Below, piece after piece: positions 52,182-57,165 of a stretch of DNA of 57,165 bases. Made by a program: the position numbers and the translations under genes. Below the pieces are notes generated by a model that was not told the DNA's origin, did not search any database, and saw only the letters and a program-made list of their open reading frames with translations. The stretch covers positions 1-57,165 of the forward strand of contig QKJQ01000030.1 in NCBI GenBank assembly GCA_003249225.1, written 5' to 3'. Every line of letters starts with the position of its first letter. The stretch's first letter is position 1. This DNA is from Clostridia bacterium. GTDB lineage: Bacteria; Bacillota; Clostridia; Lachnospirales; Lachnospiraceae.

Positions 52182-53003
52182 ATGAATCTTTCAGTGAAAG
52201 CGAATGAACTAAGAAAAGATGTGATCCAGCTGATTTATGACGCAAAAGGCGGTCATATCGGCGGGGATCTGAGTGTAATGGATATACTGGTGACGCTTTA
52301 TTACGAACAGATGAACGTAGATCCTGCAAAAATGGATGATCCAAACCGTGACCGTTTTATCCTGAGCAAAGGACACTCCGTAGAGTCATTATATACAATT
52401 CTTGCAGACAAAGGCTTCTTTCCAAAAGAAGATCTGGATACCTATTCACAGTTTGGATCCAAGTACATTGGACACCCGAATAATAAAATCAATGGTATCG
52501 AGATGAACTCTGGTTCCTTGGGACACGGTCTTCCGGTAGCCATCGGAATGGCACTTGCGGGCAAGATGGATAATGCCTCCTACCGTACCTATGTTGTTAT
52601 GGGAGACGGCGAGCTTGCAGAAGGTTCCGTATGGGAAGGCGCCATGGCGGCCAGCCATTTTAAGCTTGATAATCTTTGTGCCGTCATTGACAGAAATCGT
52701 CTGCAGATATCCGGTTCCACGGAAGATGTTATGGCACATGAAGACCTGAAAAAACGTTGGGAAGCCTTTAACTGGTACGTTTTAGATATTGATGGAAATG
52801 ATACAGAAGCTTTGAGTGCTGCCTTTGAAGAGGCAAAGGAACTAAAAGGACGACCGACCATGATCCTGGCTAATACGACCAAAGGCTGCGGGGTTTCCTT
52901 TATAGAGAATAGGGCAAACTGGCATCACAAGGTTCCAACTGATGCAGAACTGGCCGGTGCGCTTAAAGAACTGGATCAGAAAATCCTGAAAGGAGGCCGC
53001 TAG
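52182..53003 (+). CDS. Transketolase, N-terminal (ThDP pyrophosphate-binding) subunit
   Basis: This protein of 273 aa is the N-terminal half of a split transketolase. It has GGHIGGDLSVMDILVTLYYE, LSKGHS, NSGSLGHGLPVAIGMALAGK and the ThDP/metal motif GDGELAEGSVWEGAMAASHFKLDNLCAVIDRN (GDGx...N). With the next gene it would transfer two-carbon ketol units. Split transketolases of this kind include the published apulose-4-phosphate transketolase subunits AptA/AptB as well as general pentose-phosphate enzymes; sequence alone does not decide. The ribosome site is AGAGG. The next gene begins one base after this stop. Confidence 0.9.
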   Translation: MNLSVKANELRKDVIQLIYDAKGGHIGGDLSVMDILVTLYYEQMNVDPAKMDDPNRDRFILSKGHSVESLYTILADKGFFPKEDLDTYSQFGSKYIGHPNNKINGIEMNSGSLGHGLPVAIGMALAGKMDNASYRTYVVMGDGELAEGSVWEGAMAASHFKLDNLCAVIDRNRLQISGSTEDVMAHEDLKKRWEAFNWYVLDIDGNDTEALSAAFEEAKELKGRPTMILANTTKGCGVSFIENRANWHHKVPTDAELAGALKELDQKILKGGR

Positions 53004-53004
53004 T

Positions 53005-53940
53005 ATGAACAAGATACCAAACAGACAGGTAATCTGTGATGTATTAATGGAACAGGCTTCGGAGAATAAGGATATCGTTGTTGCGTGCAGTGACTCCAGA
53101 GGTTCTGCATCGTTAGCTCTTTTTGCGGATGCATTTCCAAAGCAGTTCGTCGAAGTAGGCATTGCAGAGCAGAATCTTGTCAGTATATCAGCTGGACTTG
53201 CAAGCTGTGGGAAGAGAGTGTTTGCTGCTTCACCGGCATGCTTTCTGTCCTCAAGAAGCCTTGAACAGGCAAAAGTAGATGTTGCATATTCCAATACAAA
53301 TGTAACGCTGATCGGAATCAGCGGTGGCGTAAGTTATGGAGCACTTGGTATGACACATCATTCCGCACAGGATATTGCAGCGATGTCATCCCTGCCGAAC
53401 ATGCGCGTCTACCTGCCAAGTGACCGTCTTCAGACAAAACACCTGATGGAAGCTCTTTGCAAGGATAATAAGCCTGCCTATGTACGCGTAGGCAGAAATC
53501 CGGTAGAAGATGTCTATGAAGAAGGGAACGTGCCATTTGAGATGGATCGGGCGACTGTACTTTCAGAAGGAAATGATGTCGCAATCATTGCTTGCGGTGA
53601 GATGGTTCACCCTGCAAAAGAAGCAGGCAGATTATTAGAAGAAAAGGGAATTCATGCGACCGTACTTGATATGTACTGCGTGAAACCAATTGATAAAGCG
53701 GCTGTAGTCAAAGCAGCAACAAACGCAAAAGTTGTGATTACCGTGGAAGAGCACACATACATAGGTGGTCTTGGAACCATGGTAGATCAGATCGTCTGCA
53801 GTGAATGCCCAAAGAAAGTCATCAATTTAGGACTTCCGGATTCACCTGTTATCACTGGAAAATCACAGGAAGTCTTTGACTACTACGGACTGAACGGCGA
53901 AGGCATTGCCAAAAAGGCAGAAGAACTCTTGAGTAAGTAA
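53005..53940 (+). CDS. Transketolase, C-terminal (pyrimidine-binding) subunit
   Basis: This protein of 311 aa holds the pyrimidine-binding domain (about 1-170) with the catalytic glutamate region FVEVGIAEQNLVSISAGLASCGK and a GMTHHSAQDIAAMSSLPNM loop, followed by the C-terminal domain (YVRVGRNP, VLDMYCVKPID, TVEEHTYIGGLG). It completes the active site of the preceding subunit. One base separates the stop of the first subunit (TAG) from this ATG, so production should be coupled. AAAGGAGG precedes the start. Confidence 0.9.
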   Translation: MNKIPNRQVICDVLMEQASENKDIVVACSDSRGSASLALFADAFPKQFVEVGIAEQNLVSISAGLASCGKRVFAASPACFLSSRSLEQAKVDVAYSNTNVTLIGISGGVSYGALGMTHHSAQDIAAMSSLPNMRVYLPSDRLQTKHLMEALCKDNKPAYVRVGRNPVEDVYEEGNVPFEMDRATVLSEGNDVAIIACGEMVHPAKEAGRLLEEKGIHATVLDMYCVKPIDKAAVVKAATNAKVVITVEEHTYIGGLGTMVDQIVCSECPKKVINLGLPDSPVITGKSQEVFDYYGLNGEGIAKKAEELLSK

Positions 53941-54033
53941 GGTCGAGACAGGAGTGTTTTCGACTTGAAATAGCACAAGGCGAATGCAGTTCAAACAAAA
54001 TTATGTGTATTATTTACGCAGAAATGGAGTAAC
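53941..54033 (+). promoter_or_regulatory. Leader hairpins upstream of the FGGY kinase gene
   Basis: GTCGA...TCGAC (about 53942-53965) forms one hairpin. CAAACAAAATTATGTGTA-TTATTT-ACGCAGAAATGGAG forms a second just before the start, matching the shared leader motif. It breaks the otherwise tight operon and could tune kinase translation. Confidence 0.55.
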
Positions 54034-55524
54034 ATGCAGAAACAATATGTGATCGGGATTGACCAGAGCACGCAGGGCAGCAAAGCCCTGTTGTTCGATA
54101 AGGAAGGAAATCTTATTCTCCGCTGTGATCTGCCGCATAAACAGATCGTGAATGAAAAAGGCTGGGTATCTCATGATGGGGAAGAAATCTATCAGAATAT
54201 TATCCGATTGATTCCGACCCTGATTGAAAAAGGCGGAATTCAAAAAGAGGAGATAGCCTGCGTCGGCATCAGTAACCAAAGAGAAACGACCATTGCCTAC
54301 GGCCTTGATGGAGCGCCTCTGGCACCTGCGATTGTATGGCAGTGTTTTCGTGCAGAATCTGTAATCAAAGAAATAAAAAAAGAAAAGGCATCGATAGCAA
54401 AAGACTTGTCGGAATTCGTCAGAGTACGCACCGGTATTCCGATGTCCCCGTATTTTCCTGCGGCAAAGATAGCCTGGCTGATGAAAAATGTACCAAAAGT
54501 TCAGGAGGCAGCTGAGAAAAATGAGCTGCATGTCGGGACGATCGACAGTTATCTGTTATATCGTCTGACGAAAGGAAAGGAATTCAAGACCGATTATTCC
54601 AACGCGTCCAGAACGCAGCTCTTGAACCTCAATACCTTAGAATGGGATGAAGAAGTATGCAAGCTTTATGATATCCCGGTATCCATACTGCCAAAGATCT
54701 GCTATTCTGATTCGGAATTTGGAGAGACAGATTTTGAAGGATACTTCGAGACGCCAATACCGATCCTGTCCATGATGGGTGACTCCCACGGGGCGCTGTT
54801 TGGACAGGGCTGCCACGAAAAAGGTCTGGTAAAATGCACGTACGGAACCGGTTCTTCCATAATGATGAACATCGGAGAAAAGCCCATCCTAAGCAAGAAT
54901 GGATTGGTCACCTCCCTGGCCTTTGGAATCAACGGAAAAGTCAGCTACTGCTTAGAAGGAAACCTAAACTATACCGGAGCAGTGATTACCTGGCTAAAAG
55001 ATGATGTTCAGCTTATTGAGAATTCATTAGAAACAGCAGAGCTTGCAGCAAAAGCAAATCCTGCTGATACAACTTATCTTGTCCCGGCATTTTCAGGGCT
55101 TGGTGCACCTTACTGGAAGAGTGAGGCAAAAGCCGTTCTGTACGGAATGTCACGAACGACCGGTAAATGTGAGATCGTAAAAGCAGCCCTTGACTGCATT
55201 GCCTACCAGATAGCAGATATCGTGTTCGCTATGCAGGAGGACGCAGGAATTGCCATTGAATCCCTTCGTGTGGATGGCGGACCAACCAGAAATTCGTATC
55301 TTATGCAGTTCCAGAGCGATATGATAAAGGGTGAAGTTCGGGTATCTGACACGGAAGAGCTTTCAGGACTCGGAGCAGCTTACCTTGCAGGGTGTAAATA
55401 CGGTCTTTACAAGGCAGAAGATATGCTGACGAACCGAAAGACGATTTCTTATCAGCCTTCTATGCAAGAAGTGTTACGAAAAGAAAAATACGACGGATGG
55501 CTTGAGACAATCGGTAAAGTCTGA
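54034..55524 (+). CDS. FGGY-family carbohydrate kinase
   Basis: This protein of 496 aa has the two FGGY domains: N-terminal IGIDQSTQGSKALLFDKEG (phosphate loop) and GISNQRETT, and C-terminal GDSHGALFGQG, YGTGSSIMM and the GLGAAYLAGC signature, with LRVDGGPTRNSYLMQFQSD. The ISNQRE motif and overall layout are closest to glycerol kinase-like members, yet the operon (isomerase, transketolase) points to a ketose as substrate. The predicted product is a ketose phosphate that the split transketolase can cleave. The ATG follows AATGGAG. No glpF or glpD is near, which argues against glycerol. Confidence 0.85.
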   Translation: MQKQYVIGIDQSTQGSKALLFDKEGNLILRCDLPHKQIVNEKGWVSHDGEEIYQNIIRLIPTLIEKGGIQKEEIACVGISNQRETTIAYGLDGAPLAPAIVWQCFRAESVIKEIKKEKASIAKDLSEFVRVRTGIPMSPYFPAAKIAWLMKNVPKVQEAAEKNELHVGTIDSYLLYRLTKGKEFKTDYSNASRTQLLNLNTLEWDEEVCKLYDIPVSILPKICYSDSEFGETDFEGYFETPIPILSMMGDSHGALFGQGCHEKGLVKCTYGTGSSIMMNIGEKPILSKNGLVTSLAFGINGKVSYCLEGNLNYTGAVITWLKDDVQLIENSLETAELAAKANPADTTYLVPAFSGLGAPYWKSEAKAVLYGMSRTTGKCEIVKAALDCIAYQIADIVFAMQEDAGIAIESLRVDGGPTRNSYLMQFQSDMIKGEVRVSDTEELSGLGAAYLAGCKYGLYKAEDMLTNRKTISYQPSMQEVLRKEKYDGWLETIGKV

Positions 55525-55588
55525 CCTCTGCATTTTGATATAACAAGAACGGAACAATTAAGAAAGCAATACGGAATGGAGCAATACT

Positions 55589-56506
55589 ATGAGATACGAT
55601 GCCTATCGATTTAAGGTACCGGAAGAAAAGATAATACGTGTAATAACGAATACTGATGCAAAAAACGAAGCCGATGACCAGTTCGCCATCGTGCAGACAC
55701 TGCTGAGTCCAAAGTTTGATAATGTCGGTCTGATCGCAGCGCATTACGGCAGAGAAAATGCAGTCGAAAAAAGCTATATTGAGTTAGAAAAGATTTTTGA
55801 ATTGATGGAATTTGACAGCAAGGACTTATTGTTTCGAGGTGCGGAACATGGTCTTTCTGATACAAAGACGCCCGTTGTATCCGATGGTGCAAAGCTTATA
55901 GTACGAGAGGCCATGAAGGAAGATAAAAGACCCTTGTTCGTAACGTTCATGGGACCATTAACGGATCTTGCCAGTGCTTATCTTATGGAGCCGGCGATTG
56001 CAAATCGCCTGACAGCCATATGGATCGGCGGAGGTAAATATCCTGTCGGCGGACCGGAATTTAATCTTGGTAACGACATCAATGCAGCCAATGTGGTATT
56101 TGCTTCGAAGATTCCGGTTTGGCAGGTACCAAAGAATGTATACGAGATGATGCCGGTATCTTTTGCTGAACTGGAAGACCGGGTGGCTCCTATGGGCAAG
56201 CTTGGCGCCTATCTGTGTGATCAGCTCCAGGAGCACAGCATGGAAGAAGGTCCGAGAATGAACGCTTTCCGGACTGGTGAGTCCTGGGTGCTTGGTGATT
56301 CCCCTGCAGTCGGACTGATGCTGTATGAGCACAGGTTTTCCTTTGACTGGATTCAGGCCCCTTACATTACGCAGGAAATGCAGTATGTACATACCGGTCT
56401 GAACCGCCCGATCCGTGTATATAACAACATTGATCCAAGATTGATTTTGGAAGATTTCTATAGTAAGCTGTCGTTGTTCACGAAGAGAAAGAATAGCGAC
56501 AAATAA
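55589..56506 (+). CDS. Nucleoside-hydrolase-like protein
   Basis: This protein of 305 aa resembles inosine-uridine preferring nucleoside hydrolases (FMGPLTDLASAYL, IWIGGGKYPVGGPEFNLGNDINAANVVFAS, VQVP-type VWQVPKNVYEMM). The N-terminal calcium/ribose motif is altered: NTDAKNEADDQFAI replaces the usual DxDxGxDD, with two residues more and Asn for the first Asp. Substrate binding may therefore differ. The C-terminal region DSPAVGLMLYEHRFSFDW is as expected. It could release a pentose from a nucleoside or a glycoside for the upstream enzymes (inference). AATGGAG lies upstream of ATG. A terminator follows. Confidence 0.8.
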   Translation: MRYDAYRFKVPEEKIIRVITNTDAKNEADDQFAIVQTLLSPKFDNVGLIAAHYGRENAVEKSYIELEKIFELMEFDSKDLLFRGAEHGLSDTKTPVVSDGAKLIVREAMKEDKRPLFVTFMGPLTDLASAYLMEPAIANRLTAIWIGGGKYPVGGPEFNLGNDINAANVVFASKIPVWQVPKNVYEMMPVSFAELEDRVAPMGKLGAYLCDQLQEHSMEEGPRMNAFRTGESWVLGDSPAVGLMLYEHRFSFDWIQAPYITQEMQYVHTGLNRPIRVYNNIDPRLILEDFYSKLSLFTKRKNSDK

Positions 56507-56537
56507 TTCATTGGTTTATTGTAAGTAAGCTTATGCT

Positions 56538-56570
56538 AACTCCCTGTCAGAACGTCAGGGAGTTATTTTT
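56538..56570 (+). terminator. Terminator of the sugar operon
   Basis: AACTCCCTG-TCAGAACG-TCAGGGAGTT followed by ATTTTTA. Confidence 0.9.
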
Positions 56571-56782
56571 ATGCCTGAAAAACAGGCGCATGTATATTTA
56601 TTACAATTATATGAAGTATTTTGTTGCAAAAACTTAATTTGACGAAACATAGTGAATGACATAATATGGCTATATACAATAAATGGTTGTTTTGTATTTT
56701 TTTGCTTTTATGTCGTTAGAAATACAGATGAATTCGATGGATGATTTCATTGTTCATCCTGATATGTTACTGCTGTATATAA

Positions 56783-57165
56783 AATATAATTGCGTATAAG
56801 GGAGAAACTGATGAACAGAAACCAGAAGCCACAACTGATTTGGAACTAATTCAAGATAATAATTACTCAGTGCAAATCGTAGTTCCGGCGTGCACGCACT
56901 CATCCTATACCTACATAGGAACGACAGCAACATGTACAAGCTGTGGAGTGAATAGAAGGAGGACCGTGGCTGAATAACTGGAATAATTTTGCTTTGCATA
57001 ATCTTTCGGATCACTTCGTTGTTGAAGACTTCTGGGATTTATCAACGAATTCCCCAGATAATCCATATAAGCATCAGCTAAAGGTTGCAAAAGACTTAGT
57101 TCAAGTGGCAGAGAATGTCAGTCATTATTATAATGATGATAATTCTGGATATGGAACGAATATGG
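56783..57165 (+). pseudogene. Frame-broken or start-less gene running off the right edge
   Basis: One frame is open from 56783 to a TAA at 56975-56977 with protein-like sequence (EQKPEATTDLELIQDNN, VVPACTHSSY, ATCTSCGV) but no ATG, GTG or TTG start. A second frame opens at 56952 behind AAGGAGG and continues to the window end (GPWLNNWNNFALHNLSDHF, VAKDLVQVAENVSHYYN). The two overlap by 26 bp, as expected for one gene with a single frameshift. The CxxC pair suggests a small zinc ribbon. I do not recognise the family. 56571-56780 holds nothing I can assign. Confidence 0.4.

Noticed and set aside
54034..55524. Glycerol kinase (glpK)
   Set aside because: Motifs are glycerol-kinase-like, but the operon context (isomerase, transketolase, nucleoside-hydrolase-like) points to a ketose, so no specific name is given.

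Overview
The window looks like chromosomal DNA of a motile, anaerobic Firmicute of the Lachnospiraceae type (Roseburia/Lachnospira-like). The basis is moderate GC, strong AGGAGG-type ribosome sites, a T-box on leuS, an S-box on metK, a long Firmicutes-type SRP RNA, an ATP-dependent PEP carboxykinase, an anaerobic RNR activase-like radical SAM protein and a flagellin/FliS pair. No rRNA, tRNA, CRISPR array, phage or recognisable transposase was seen.

Layout. 1-650: a tandemly repeated, strongly foldable non-coding element. 689-5260: gpmI and leuS on the minus strand, with the leuS T-box. 5.3-7.5 kb: an AT-rich, probably acquired ABC exporter flanked by gene debris. 7.6-15.6 kb: housekeeping and small accessory genes (tatD, ksgA, tandem GNAT, membrane proteins, tocopherol-cyclase-like, nrdG-like, tadA, an LRR lipoprotein). 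15.6-21.0 kb: SRP RNA, then a cNMP-domain protein, a TPR/P-loop protein and a small Ig-like protein. 21.3-28.1 kb: murA, an HD-GYP protein, metK with its SAM riboswitch, and a REC-PAS-(degenerate GGDEF)-EAL-PAS protein. 28.5-33.9 kb: a two-component system, a structured RNA followed by a solute-binding lipoprotein, and a hemerythrin/PAS-HD-GYP pair. 34.1-41.8 kb: pckA and a flagellar block (FliK-like giant protein, flagellin, FliS-like chaperone). 41.9-50.2 kb: a subtilase, pncB, yugP, fRMsr, a DUF5662-like protein, a small AT-rich island, an XRE regulator with a beta-solenoid tail and an AraC regulator. 50.7-56.5 kb: a five-gene sugar operon (fucose-isomerase-like enzyme, split transketolase, FGGY kinase, nucleoside-hydrolase-like protein). 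The right edge holds a frame-broken or incomplete gene.

Themes. (1) Cyclic-di-GMP breakdown: two HD-GYP proteins and one intact EAL domain, but no intact GGDEF domain, near flagellar and two-component genes. (2) A sugar route of the form isomerase, kinase, transketolase, resembling the published D-apiose/apulose-4-phosphate scheme or a kinase-late ribose route.

The most novel signal is non-coding. A recurrent hairpin leader sits just upstream of ribosome sites of at least five unrelated genes. At two of them (gpmI and the solute-binding lipoprotein) the whole leader is exactly duplicated, so that a decoy ribosome site and start codon are followed by an inverted repeat and an AAGTTTG...CAAACTT hairpin before the true start. 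The flagellar locus has the same decoy, inverted repeat and hairpin but no clear leader duplication. tadA shows an independent leader duplication with unrelated hairpins.
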